Source of the DNA: Pochonia chlamydosporia 170
Lineage: Eukaryota; Ascomycota; Sordariomycetes; Hypocreales; Clavicipitaceae
DNA length: 64,000 bases
Reading direction: 5' to 3'
Assembly (NCBI RefSeq): GCF_001653235.2
Contig: NC_035790.1
Coordinates: 2,976,001 to 3,040,000, forward strand
Positions 48,954-59,512 of this stretch are shown here, in pieces. Each line of letters starts with the position of its first letter. Position 1 is the stretch's first letter. A program made the translations under genes and the position numbers. Below the pieces are notes generated by a model that was given only the letters and a program-made list of their open reading frames with translations, had not been told where the DNA came from and searched no databases.

Positions 48954-49511
48954 ATGCTCCTCTGCAGCAGCTGCCGCTCCCTCCTGCGGCGCACCCCACG
49001 CCTCAGCCAACACTCCATATCAACATCCGCGAAGCCCTCACCTGCCGATATCCTCTCCAGGCCAACCTGGTCCGTGAGATCTCTCCGCAAACCCTCACCG
49101 GCAGCTCAGTCGTCCGCCTCTCCGACGGACAGGATAACAAGCTCCCAGCTCCACCACCTGCTGCGCCTGGCCGCGCTTCCCCTCCCGCAAACCCCCTCCG
49201 AGGAAAGCACCATGATATCCACGCTCCAGGACCAACTGCACTTTGTGCGGGCCGTCCAGCGGGTCGACACGACTGGCGTGGAGCCCCTCCGTGCGATTCG
49301 AGACGAAACGGAGGAAGCTAGGCGCGAGAACACAATATCGCTGGCGGACTTGCAGGGCGTCTTGGATGCGGAGGAGCACACGGGGCATTATAAGCGTGCC
49401 AAGAGGGTGCGGGAACGAATTGTCGATGAGGGGAGCGAGAAGTGGGATGTTTTGGGGACGGCGGGGAGGAGGGCTGGCAAGTATTTTGTCGTTGAGAGCA
49501 AGAAGGCGTGA
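48954..49511 (+). CDS. Mitochondrial glutamyl-tRNA(Gln) amidotransferase subunit, GatC/Gta3-like
   Basis: A single exon of 185 residues. The N-terminus MLLCSSCRSLLRRTPRLSQ, then HSISTSAK, is an arginine/serine-rich mitochondrial presequence. The core has the GatC pattern: ITSSQLHHLLRLAALPLP, then EESTMISTLQDQLHFVRAVQ and VDTTGVEPLRAIRDE. The C-terminus is basic and helical (HYKRAKRVRERIVDEG). In the GatCAB-type complex this small subunit clamps the A and B subunits that convert Glu-tRNA(Gln) to Gln-tRNA(Gln) for mitochondrial translation. Fungal versions carry the name Gta3. The start was chosen for the targeting peptide and the AAATACACAATG context. It is head-to-head with the SNAP-like gene, but that is probably chance. 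Confidence 0.8.
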   Translation: MLLCSSCRSLLRRTPRLSQHSISTSAKPSPADILSRPTWSVRSLRKPSPAAQSSASPTDRITSSQLHHLLRLAALPLPQTPSEESTMISTLQDQLHFVRAVQRVDTTGVEPLRAIRDETEEARRENTISLADLQGVLDAEEHTGHYKRAKRVRERIVDEGSEKWDVLGTAGRRAGKYFVVESKKA

Positions 49512-50297
49512 GGATAGGGGGTCGAGTGTTCTGTGTTTGGAATGGGAGTTTAGCGGGATCATTGTTTTGTAGATTGGAGTGGGTGTTTTCTCCGTGCTCT
49601 TTATTGGGGTTGTATCATGGGCCGGCGTACTGTTAATGAAGAGCATACCTGTTTTATATAGTTGGAGCAATTTCTTCTTCTATCCACTACGTTGGAGTTG
49701 TATCATGGGCTGGCGCATTGTTTATGGACCAGCATACCTATTACATTGGGACTATATACCACTGACACGCACAGGAAGCAGTCCAGTCATAATTTCACAT
49801 ATCTGAGACTTCTATTATAGATTTTACATCACAGCTTGGGTTGCTGCAAACTTGGCACATCCAGACTCACTAGACATCAACATCCATAGCTAACCAAGAC
49901 ACATAGAGTAATCGTACGAGAAATACTCTTTGAATCCACACTTCACTGCCATATGAATCAAAAACTGGCGGGCAATGGTCTCGCGTCGTCTGAAAAGAGA
50001 AAAGACAAAGGGGAATGCAAAGCCAGATGTTGAGCCAGGATGCTAAACCACATCAACAGCACGAGATGGATACAGAAGCAGACCATGATTTCAGATAGAA
50101 CCTAATCAATTTGTAAATGCTCAACCTCAGTTGTCATTCATGTTACCATCCTAAATACTACTCAATACACCGTCTACATTTGTCATGCACCTCTCAGACC
50201 CCACCAATACACAAATACTAATGGTACAAAATTCTATAACCAAACGCCACAATATTCCACCCTACAAAGCATGCAACCGTAATGCGTAAACACTCTA
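49512..50297. other. Convergent 3' spacer
   Basis: About 790 bp between the GatC-like gene and the Zn2Cys6 factor. It includes an imperfect direct repeat: tggagttgtatcatgggc-type text at 49691-49710 echoes ttggggttgtatcatgggcc at about 49604-49623. No gene is visible. Confidence 0.5.
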
Positions 50298-53095
50298 TCA
50301 AACCGACGACGTATCAAGCGTCATTTCCGAATATGCCTTTACCAAATTCTCCAACTTCATCAGCTTTGAGTCCGTGCCCATATTGAGAATGGGGATGGGT
50401 AACTCTGATCTCGTAATCTCACTAGCCATTCCTTTCCGCGAGTCAAAGTCACTTTCGCTCCGCAAGTAGGGGGCTAAGAGAGCGCGAACCCGAGGAGTCA
50501 TCTTGTCACGGACAACATGGAGCACTACTTCGGCGACATAACAGACTTTGGACTGGTCGAACAGGCCCTTGGCGCAGAGTAGTGCCGTTGAGATCAGAGA
50601 ATCTTGCTGCTTGCTTTCGGAGCAGCTTTCAAGCCTGTCCAACGCTGAACAAGCTAGAGTTAGAAGGAGGATGACGAGGTACTGGTCGGTGCTGGAGAAG
50701 CTGTGGCGGAGAAAGTAAAGGCGCATGAGGGTTTCGAAACGGATTTTCGATGTTTCAAGGTAACGGGTTTGCAAATCTTGGGCCAGTTCCGGGGTGTCGG
50801 CGGTGTCTAGATCGACAAACGTCTCCCACAGGAGCCAGACGGTTTTGTAGTACTCTATGCTGTGGTAGATGTTAGCGCGAAGTATAGGCCATGACGTCTG
50901 GAACAGGCGTGATAGAGATAAAAACTTGCAAGGGGATGGTTGGTCGGAGAGTGGAACTACTCACTGAAGCTTCAGCTGCGTTGGATAGACTATATTTGCT
51001 GGAGTCAACGTTTCATGCAAGCTGTTATACCACGACTCCAACGCGGCCTGGTATTCTTGCGCCTCGCTAACAGTCAGTTTCGCAATGTGCCCAGCTCGAC
51101 TGAACAAGCGTCGTGCAAGGTCGGTAAGTATGAGGTGGAAGGTAAGTTTTGCCTGGTGCAAAATCCCAAAATGCGTAGGGATAGGAAATCGATCCAAGGG
51201 GTAAGTTATCCACACTTCCCCGTACCAAGATTTATCTTCCAGCGGATCCGGCAGTGGTGTTTCCAATTCGCTCTCCATAAACGGAGCCTTCAAGTAGTAA
51301 TAAGCCTGCACTCTGTAGGAGGATGTCAGAATTAGCTAAGCTTGTGAGAGAACCCAGCAGGTTGTCAGAATAACACACGTTTGATAAGAGTACAGGGTCC
51401 GAGCTGTGAACTCCCTGGCAACACGCATTCTTTGGCTCATGTCAGGCGAAGAAGCTTTGAACAACTGCATAGACTCGGCAAGTCGTACTGCCTGCACCAA
51501 ATACGATTTCCCAACCTTGTCTAAGCAGTTTACGCGGTAGCTCATGTCCAGCAAGACCGCGGCTTGTATGGTTGTAAGTCCAACGTCCCCACTAGCTGCT
51601 TCTAGCTCCCAAAATCTCTTGGCTTCCGCGAGAAAACGATAATATAGGCTGTCTGGGTTCCAAAATTCAGCTCGACCATGTACTTCTTCGAGTGATTGCT
51701 GTAGCCGTAGAAGGGAAGAAAGCACAACGATTAGCAATTTGAGCGAGCGGGATCTCATGCATGAGGAGGGGAGATGGTTCCCTCTCCGGGTGCCAGAAAT
51801 GCACTTACACAAGCCCTGGCCAAAAGAGCGTTCACCAACATCTTCGAGCAGAAGTCAGTCCCACCGCTAGCCATGTCCTCCAGAAACAAATCTTTGTGAA
51901 AGACAGGTAACCACTGGTACTCCATGAGAAAGTACGCGTCGAGAAGCTTCCTCAGTAATGAATTATCCTTCGTCACCGCGGTCCAGTCCGAAGGTCTGAT
52001 CTTGTCAAGAAGTGGCTCAGCGACTTTGGCGGCATGGTATGGTTTCAAATAAGGACTTTGAGGTTTCGTCAACCTCGATATCGTAGGAGATTTTACAGCC
52101 TGGTCGAGAGACGAATTACTGTGAAAAGTTGACTCGTACAGCAGGGAATGTAAATAAGGATTGTCAGGCTGCAACAGTTCTGCGGGCATTTCCTTGAGAA
52201 AGGGAAAGTCATATCTCATGGTTGTTTGAGGGACCAAGTTGACCTGAGTTCGGAGATTGGCTTCCCTGGACTGTCGCAATATGATGCTTGGATCAACTCC
52301 TCGGCGGATGTTGTGGAAAATAGCCTGGGCATCGATGTCGGAACATTTTGACAGGACGCCGTAGATTTCGTCTACAGCAGACCTGTGCTCAACAAGTTGG
52401 GTGTATTTCCGTTTCAATGAGCCGACAGACGTTTCACCTGGTTCGCTAAGGTATTCGCAGGTGGTTTTTCTCAGGTGGCATGCTTTGCATGTTGGGCGGA
52501 CTGCGTCACACTGAGGATGTAAGTAGAATGAATGGATGAACGGAAGCAAAAAGTGGAAGCCACCCAATAATGCTCGAGACGAATGTCACAACCATTAATG
52601 TTTCATGCTGCTCTTTTTTTCTTTTTGATTGAAGAAAAAAGAAGGAAATAGAGTGAATAAAAGAGATCTCACCTTGGATTTCCGCTTCCGACAGGCCGCA
52701 CAAGCATTCGGCACCTGTTGTCGCTTTGCATACGATGTGCCAGTCGAAGTGGATGACCGCGCTCTACTTCCAGGTACATTGGTAGCTGCGGGCACAAATT
52801 GTTCATGTCTCCCGTGCATGTGCCCATCAAAGTGGACTCCAGGACTTGTCACAGGCGTTGTCATCGAGGTTGGGACGGAAGGTGCGGATGAGGAGGGCAA
52901 CACGTGTGCGCCTGCAACACCTGCATCATCGAGCATTGGCCGCTGGTGCGGCTGCGACTGCTGTTCCGATTGCGCCTGCCAGCCGTCGGCGCTCCTGCCG
53001 CTGCTGTTGCTGCCGCTCCAACTCTGATAGCGTGCCGCATCCATTGAAGCGTGGGGATGTGAGGCAGTTGCCCAAAGAACCGAATCCCGGCCCAT
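50298..53095 (-). CDS. Zn2Cys6 fungal transcription factor
   Basis: Exons 52673-53095, 51809-52510, 51379-51698, 50965-51312 and 50298-50859 encode 784 residues from ATG 53095; ATG at 53044 (MDAARYQSW) is an alternative. The binuclear zinc cluster is split by the first intron and has exact CX2CX6CX6CX2CX6C spacing at C132, C135, C142, C149, C152 and C159 (ACAACRKRKSK|CDAVRPTCKAC). A coiled-coil-like linker follows (SLKRKYTQLVEHRSAVDEIY). The fungal TF middle-homology region is recognisable from LLDAYFLMEYQWLPVFHKDLF through AEFWNPDSLYYRFLAEAKR to the C-terminal helices (IEYYKTVWLLWE). All four introns keep phase. Such factors regulate metabolism or development. No adjacent pathway cluster is present to suggest its target. 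Confidence 0.9.
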
Positions 53096-54669
53096 GGGGG
53101 AGGTGGGTTGTCGGTTGAACTGTCAATGGAGGCCGGAGGAGATTTCTTGTCTTTGATCTTGGTCCTGGTCCTTGCCTTGGTCGTGGTCGTGGTCGTAGCC
53201 TCGAGTAGCGTCCAGCCGTTGTCGAGACGTGGTGCGCGGAATGCACTAGCCGTGGCAGAATCCACAGGTGACGTCGGGCGCTAGGTTTTGTCAAACGGTC
53301 CGGTTGCTGACGAGGTGGTATCAGAGCCTTCATAAATAAATCCCCGGTCTGGTCTCAGGTGCTGGCAATAAGCAGACGACTTGCGCATCATTACGCTTAC
53401 ATTCAGCTCACCCCAAGACCGCAGAGAGTCTCGACCTGCACCGTCTAGTGGGGGGGAACTAAATGGGCCAGTGAGAATTCAACGTCAAGTGTCTCTGTCT
53501 GATTGATAATAGTGAAAGCGCAGTTTGGAGAGTGGGCGTCACCGGAAAGAGTAGACTGGAAAAAGCAAAAAACACCAGACTCGACATGATAATAACAGCC
53601 ATCACCGCACTACCCTAAGCATCTGGCTGGACATGCCAAATCCCACGATGTCAAACATCCGTTGAGGTTGGGGTAACAGTCTACACGCAGGTACATTTTG
53701 ACTCGCAAGATACGTCACAACATTACGTCGAGATGGCAAAACAAAAAAGAGAAAAAAAAAGGAAGCAAACTTACGCCGTTACGAATGTAACTCTTTCACG
53801 AGGAGAGGCAGGAGGATGAACCTTGATCCCCGTGACGCCACACCTTGCAAGAGCCGCACATATTGGTTGTTTGAAGCCAAATTCCTTGGCGTGCATACTC
53901 GGGATGACAGAAGAGAGCTGGACTCGGCGAAGCTAATGTATTTAAACCTTGAAGCTATTGTATCTGTGCAGTGGAGGTGAATGATGGGTGCGCCCTACTA
54001 GGCCCTCCCATCTGCCCATGTCGAGTCCCAGATTTCACTGTCTGTTGCCAAGTAGCAGAGCAGATTAGGGGCTTGAGGACCCTGAAAAATATTCCTTTTC
54101 CCAAGGGACACAGTTGGCCTGGAGTTTCCATGCTCTTGCGCCCCCTTTCGGGTTGTCCAATTAAGCATGCATGAAGCAATGCTCACATGACTTTGATTTT
54201 GGATTGTCCCAAGACATGGGGCTGGCAATAGCTGAGTACCCCTGATATTAACGCGGCCGACGCATGCCCAAAGTTACTCGACTTGAACCACACAACAGCG
54301 ACCCAGCAAGTTAGTGTCTGATGTTGGCGGTATGCATATCGAGTTGTCATTCCAAACGTCCTAATGGTGGATGAGAAGCCAATCGAGTTTTCAGCCTGTC
54401 AAATCGTTGCCTTGCGGGCTGTTCTATCGATTTGCTCCATTTGTTGGTGAGATGATATGTTCGGCGCCATTCGATATCGATATCCCCCTGGCGGAATACA
54501 GACCACCAGATAGCATGGATTTACACCAACGTCCATGATTCACCCGCCAGAGGTCTGACCCCTCGCAATGTAGTCGGTGACGTCCACACCAGACCCCTAA
54601 TCGAGAAACAAACAAAAATAAAAACGCTCATGAGCAGTAAACGCCAAAGTGCGTAGCGTCATCCCCTCG
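53096..54669. other. Intergenic region upstream of the Zn2Cys6 gene
   Basis: About 1.6 kb with no recognisable gene. It holds the factor's promoter, an A-rich run at 53740-53765, and the 3' flank of YPI1. Confidence 0.45.
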
Positions 54670-55234
54670 TCATTGTGCCTTACCTCCTGGCCCGTCCTTT
54701 GGCTTTGTCTTCGGCACCTTCTCGTACGCGTTAGGACTCGGCGGTCTCTTCTGCTTCCGACCCTTATCGCCCCGTCTACCACGTCCATGATGTGAATGTC
54801 CACACGCAGGGGCTTTTTTGCCATCTCCACGTCTGCTCTCTGGTTCCGAGTCAGTGTCGGAGTCGGATGATGACGAGGATGATTCGTCGCTGGATTCGTC
54901 GACCCCTTTGGGCTTGTGGTATATGCAACACACTGGACAAGGTCAGCTCAGCTTGCCACTGTGAAGTAAAATAAAGAGAAAGGCGCGATAAGCGCAGAGA
55001 TGTAGAAAGCGCAAGATATCCACGGTTTGCTTGCTTACCTTTGGAGCTCTTCCTCCCGAGGCCCTCATTGTCTACGACGTCCTCTGCCCACTGAACAGAC
55101 CGGCCAGTGGCATTATGACCCCCTCGTAGACGGAGTATCCTTGGGCTTTCTGTTCTGGAGCCGCTTTGCGAAGACTCTGTTTGTGTCTGTGATGCTGCTG
55201 GTGCCGGTGCGGCGCGTTGTCGTTGCTCTGCCAT
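54670..55234 (-). CDS. YPI1: YPI1, type-1 protein phosphatase inhibitor (Inhibitor-3/PPP1R11 family)
   Basis: Exons 55039-55234 and 54670-54932 (106-bp intron) encode 152 residues. The core is diagnostic: RILRLRGG, then SVQWAEDVVDNEGLGRKSSK, joined across the intron to VCCIYHKPKGVDESSDE. The SVQW segment is the RVxW-type docking site for the PP1 catalytic subunit (Glc7), and the CCIYHKP block is the second contact. The rest is an S/D/E-rich acidic tract and a basic H/G/R/K tail (GHSHHGRGRRGDKGRKQK), likely nuclear. YPI1 binds Glc7 and helps direct it to the nucleus in mitosis and glycogen control. Length fits the family (about 150). Confidence 0.93.
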
Positions 55235-56033
55235 GGCTGTGGTTGAGTTGGGTTTCGAGTTGTCGCGTGTGACGCACTGCGGGGGAGTCTACGTGTTGAG
55301 CTGTAAGGTTCCTCTGCTCTCGACGGTTTGCTGTGCTCAACGTGTGCGTTGCAGCTGTGTGCGATGCGCGACAGATAAATCTTGAGATTGAAAAGTGAGG
55401 GAGCTGGCTGACTGACATGTATGGTGACGAAATGTTTGCCATGTTGCAAGTGGGATGGGATGATCCGCCCCACCACAGATGTCTGCTGCCGCGTTCCGTT
55501 AGCTGCGCACCAGACATCTGGAGTTGACGCCACTTGCAACCCGATTGCGTTAGTGTCTGTGACGTTCAACGTCTTGCTGGTTGAAGTATCTGTGAGCAAA
55601 GTACAACTTGCCAGAATGATTACATTCTCAACAATTGTGCGTCGACTAGACCATGGCAAAAGCATTGTGCATATTGGTAAGGTATCAACCATTCTTCTCA
55701 CAAATATAAGTCTCTTGTTTTATATAATGGCGTCAACTTAGTGTCACGAACTAGTAGTTTCCTTCCCATTCTTGTCTCATGGAACGAACCGTGGCGGATA
55801 CCGAAATCAACCCATATAGATCTAGATATCTGCAAGTAAAATATTCAGCCATACCAAATTAACAGCCAAGTAAGATTCACACAACCACAACAATCTCGCA
55901 CTCGACTTTCAAAGCATCATCCCAGCTTAACCGGACCACTTACACAAAACACACTACCAAGCCCGTCACGAGCACACACAATCTGAGTCGAGTAGTATTA
56001 CAATAATATACACAAACCCCAAAATACACGAGG
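55235..56033. other. Intergenic spacer between YPI1 and GEP3
   Basis: About 800 bp with the YPI1 promoter and the GEP3 3' flank. No gene is seen. Confidence 0.45.
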
Positions 56034-58183
56034 CTAGTCAGCCCGTCTCTCCAGCTTAGCCCTCTTCTTGTCCCCCCTCATACTCCTTCTCGGCCGACTC
56101 TTCTTATGCTGCGCCAAAACCCGAGGCTTATTATTCAACCACCCGTGAATCGGCTTCCTCGACCCAACAAACCTCCCCTCCGGCGTAAACACATCCACAG
56201 CAGGCCAATCCGGCACTGGCAATTGCGGCCGCACCTTCACCCGTGCACTATCACCCAGCTCGTCCCTCCTGTTCCTCATCATGTCCTCAAACGGATCGCC
56301 AGTCACCTCCGACATATCAGAAACCTCAGCATTCGTCTCTTCCACATTCTCCGCCGCATCAAGATCCGCCTGCATGCGTTCCCATCTCTCAAAGTCCCTG
56401 GCCCTGACCTGCGCAACAATCTCCACATATCCCACGCCCTCGATCAATATGTCCACTGATATAACTCGAAATGGCAGTCGGTCAACCTGCAGTCCCACTG
56501 CATTCTTGCGCGTCAGCGGCCCAGCACGCTTCTTGGTGACATCGTGGCAGAGCTTGAACGTGCCCGCGTGCTTCATCTTCTCCCCCGCACCAGGGACAGT
56601 GATGTTCTCGACGCCGATGGACTGACGGCTCTGGTCCTGAAAGGCGATTGCCTTTTCCGTCAAGGTGAGATGTTCCTCGATAGGGGTGAAGTTGTACATG
56701 AGGAAAATGACGTTGGGCGTGCGAGGTGTGATGCGGATAAGGCCACCGCCGAGGAGGAGCGACTTGCCATACTTGACGGAGACTTGTTCAGGGACGATGC
56801 GTTTCTTCATGATGAGAGACTGGCGGTGTGATTCCTGGACGAAAAGCTCGAGATCGCTTCTCGCGAGGCCGGGAAGATCAATGAGCTCGCCTTTGCCGTT
56901 GCCAAAGGGAACACGAATTGGTGACGCTGTCGTGCCTGGAAGCGAGGAGACGACCGGCATGGCAGGGTAATTTTGAACAGGCTGTGGAGGGGGGAGCAAT
57001 TCGCCGACATCTAAATCCTGCCAAGTATTCTCCTGGGCGTCGTTGTCTCGAGGCTCCGTAGCCACCGACTTGTCCGGTTTCTTGCCCTCGCTCAGTCTAC
57101 CCTTGGGATACACAGCTTCAAACAGCTGGCTCTTCCCAACGTTGACCTTGCCCACCATCCACCCAGCCCCTCCTCTCTTCCAAATATCCTCCTTGACATC
57201 CTTCGTCCACCACCCTCTCTTGGCGCTGACACACTTCAAATTACCCAGTCGTACGCGCCCACCCACTCTGCCAAGCGCATCTCTCAGAACCTCCCGAAGA
57301 TAAGGCATCATAGAATCCACAATCTCCTTCGTAGGGCCAAGCAAATCGCCTCGTGTGATGATAAAGCTCATCTCAATCTTGCGGTCATTCTGGAATTTGC
57401 TCGATCGCGAACGTCGGTTCCTCGAGCGCAAGGGAATATCACCCAGCAGAACATTCAGCCGCGGGACGAGCGACATTGGAAAGTCAGCAGCGTCAATGAC
57501 GTGATAAATATGGTTGTATTTGTATGGTGATTCTTCAATCGTTTCTCGGAGCGATTCCACCGTCGGATGGTGCATCATGAGCTTGGCCGTGTCTGCAGCC
57601 GTACTGTGGTGTATCAAATCATGGCATCTGTCGCAAATGGGCGGCTTTTCCGTAGCAAGTCCTAGAAATGTTAGCTCCAGCTGTTCCTCAAAATAAGGAG
57701 AGCATCGTATCCAAACTCACTCTCCATGACCTTGGCATTCTCATCCCCAATCATACTCTCCACGCTCAACCCCAACGCCTCCAACCTCTCCCCATCAAGA
57801 CCCTTCAGCACATCACCCACAATCTTATCCTCCACGCCATCCGACCGACCGTCACTCTTCCTCGGATGCAGCCAATTCCGCACCCGCTTACTCTGTGAAT
57901 CAAAGTATCCCAACTCCCGCGGATCGGTGGTCTGCGCAAACGCTCCACAGCCACTACACGTAACCGGCAGCCGTCTCACAGGTTGATCAACCTGCACAGG
58001 CGCATCTTCCACCGGCTTCGCAGAAACATCCGTAGTGTTGAATCGTCGAGCTCGCAACGGCGAAATTACAGGCAAGCCTGTGCGGCTAATAGCAGGACAC
58101 AAAAACACAGGAACACCAATTGCCGTCTGTTCCCCTATCCGCAGCGCCCTGCTGAGCAACCGCGCCGTTGAAACACGATGCAT
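56034..58183 (-). CDS. GEP3: GEP3/YqeH-type circularly permuted mitochondrial GTPase
   Basis: Exons 57721-58183 and 56034-57661 (59-bp intron) encode 696 residues. The start MHRVSTARLLSRALRIG is a mitochondrial presequence; an ATG further up at 58417 would run into the MRP49 start. The N-terminal zinc ribbon is TCSGCG (C76, C79) and CDRCHDLIHH (C164, C167). The G motifs come in permuted order: G4-like ITRGD at about residue 256, G5 SAK at about 300, G1 GKVNVGKS (325-332), then G3 IDLPG. This order and the zinc ribbon define the YqeH/Gep3 family, which acts in small ribosomal subunit assembly, here in mitochondria. In yeast it interacts genetically with prohibitin. It is head-to-head with a mitochondrial ribosomal protein gene. 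Confidence 0.9.
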
Positions 58184-58407
58184 TGTGCTTGTCACCTCCA
58201 AAATTTCAAAGCTAAGCTCCCGACCATTAAAAAAAAGTTCCCCATCCAAGCCAAGGGTCCTGTCGCGTGCCGTCACTGGGACCCGCCGCCAATCGTCACG
58301 GATGAAAGCCGGTCCGCTTTCCGCAGGGGTGCCAGAAATTCCAAACACCCAATTCAAACCTCCAATACAACCCATCACAAGCTTGCAGCGAGGCAGCATA
58401 TTCCAAA
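58184..58407. promoter_or_regulatory. Compact bidirectional promoter GEP3/MRP49
   Basis: Only 224 bp separate the two divergent start codons. Both products serve the mitochondrial ribosome, so shared control is plausible. Confidence 0.5.
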
Positions 58408-59221
58408 ATGCGCTCATTAGGAGAGAGATTCAATCTCCTCAGAAAGGTACGCTTACTCTAATGACTCAAAATCCTCACCAATTGGCTAACTTGCTTCTCT
58501 AGAGGGTAAATACCACCGTTTCTCGCATCACGATATGAAATCTAACAGCAACAGTTGATTAACCTCCGATGCGGACCTGGGGCCGCAATTCTTTCCCCCG
58601 AAGTAACGAGGATACACATGGACTTTGCGACCAGAATGTCCGACGGCCACATGGGAGCCAGGTTCGTCCTTATCCCAACTACGCATCCTACCACACGACA
58701 AACTCCATTCCCTCCACCGAAAGCATTACATCCTCCTTTACAATAACTAACAAAACGACAGAAAATTCTGGCGCCAATACCTCCCCCGCCTAAAATACCA
58801 CAACCCTTCCATCCCCATGATCCTCAACCGCCACGACAGCAACGCCCTCCCACCAGTAATGACAATCTACATGCGCACATCCGCCACTGCATCCACCGCA
58901 GAAACCTCACAGCCAGCATCCTCGCGAACCAACCTCTCCAAGGCGCAACCTCCGAGCGCCGACGAAAAGATTGTCACAATTGACATGAAGAACAAGCACT
59001 CCTCCGATATCCTGGAGTACTTTCTCGCCGAGACCAGAGCAAAGGTGTTGCAGCCTACGAATACGGAAATCGCAGAGATCCAGAGCCTAGAGGCGATGAA
59101 TAAGCAGGCGGTGCTGGATAGAGAGAGAGTACGGGCTCTGAGGGCAGAGAAGAAGAAGGAAGAGGATATGTTGAAGAGAGCGCGGGCAGCAGGTGGTATG
59201 GCTGAGCAGGAGGAGGCTTAG
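58408..59221 (+). CDS. MRP49: Mitochondrial large-subunit ribosomal protein MRP49 (mL61), L51/S25/CI-B8 domain
   Basis: Exons 58408-58446, 58555-58661 and 58762-59221 encode 201 residues. The spliced N-terminus reads MRSLGERFNLLRK|LINLRCGPGAAIL, followed by VTRIHMDFATRMSDGHMG, AR|KFWRQYLPRLKYHNP and IPMILNR. This is the thioredoxin-like L51/S25/CI-B8 fold shared by several mitochondrial ribosomal proteins. The FW-x(2)-YLPRLKYHNP block and length point to the fungal Mrp49 type. After an S/T/A-rich loop the C-terminus is a long charged helix (ALRAEKKKEEDMLKRARAA). The product should be imported and bound to mitochondrial rRNA. The two introns (108 and 100 bp) keep phase, and the first residues explain why no ATG begins the second exon. 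Confidence 0.85.
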
Positions 59222-59512
59222 ATCGGGGTGCATTAGAGTGATGGGACATGTATAATATTGCCATGCTAGAAGGCTTTGTATTACTGGAACTGGAAATATA
59301 ACCTGTATCTTTATTTGACTATTTCTTCAATGGGAGTTGTCAATGCCCCCACTTGTTGCCGCCACCAGACGACAAGTATGTGCTTTATAGTCTGCCCGTT
59401 TATGCCCAAGGCCCCTTCCTTTGCTACCCCTGGATGAATAATGATTTCATGCATCAAAAAGGCTCAAAAATCCTATAAACACCCGGCCAATGCCAATGTA
59501 CATATGTAAAAC

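Noticed and set aside
58184..58417. GEP3 start at the upstream ATG 58417.
   Set aside because: It would overlap the MRP49 start and place the clear mitochondrial presequence internally.
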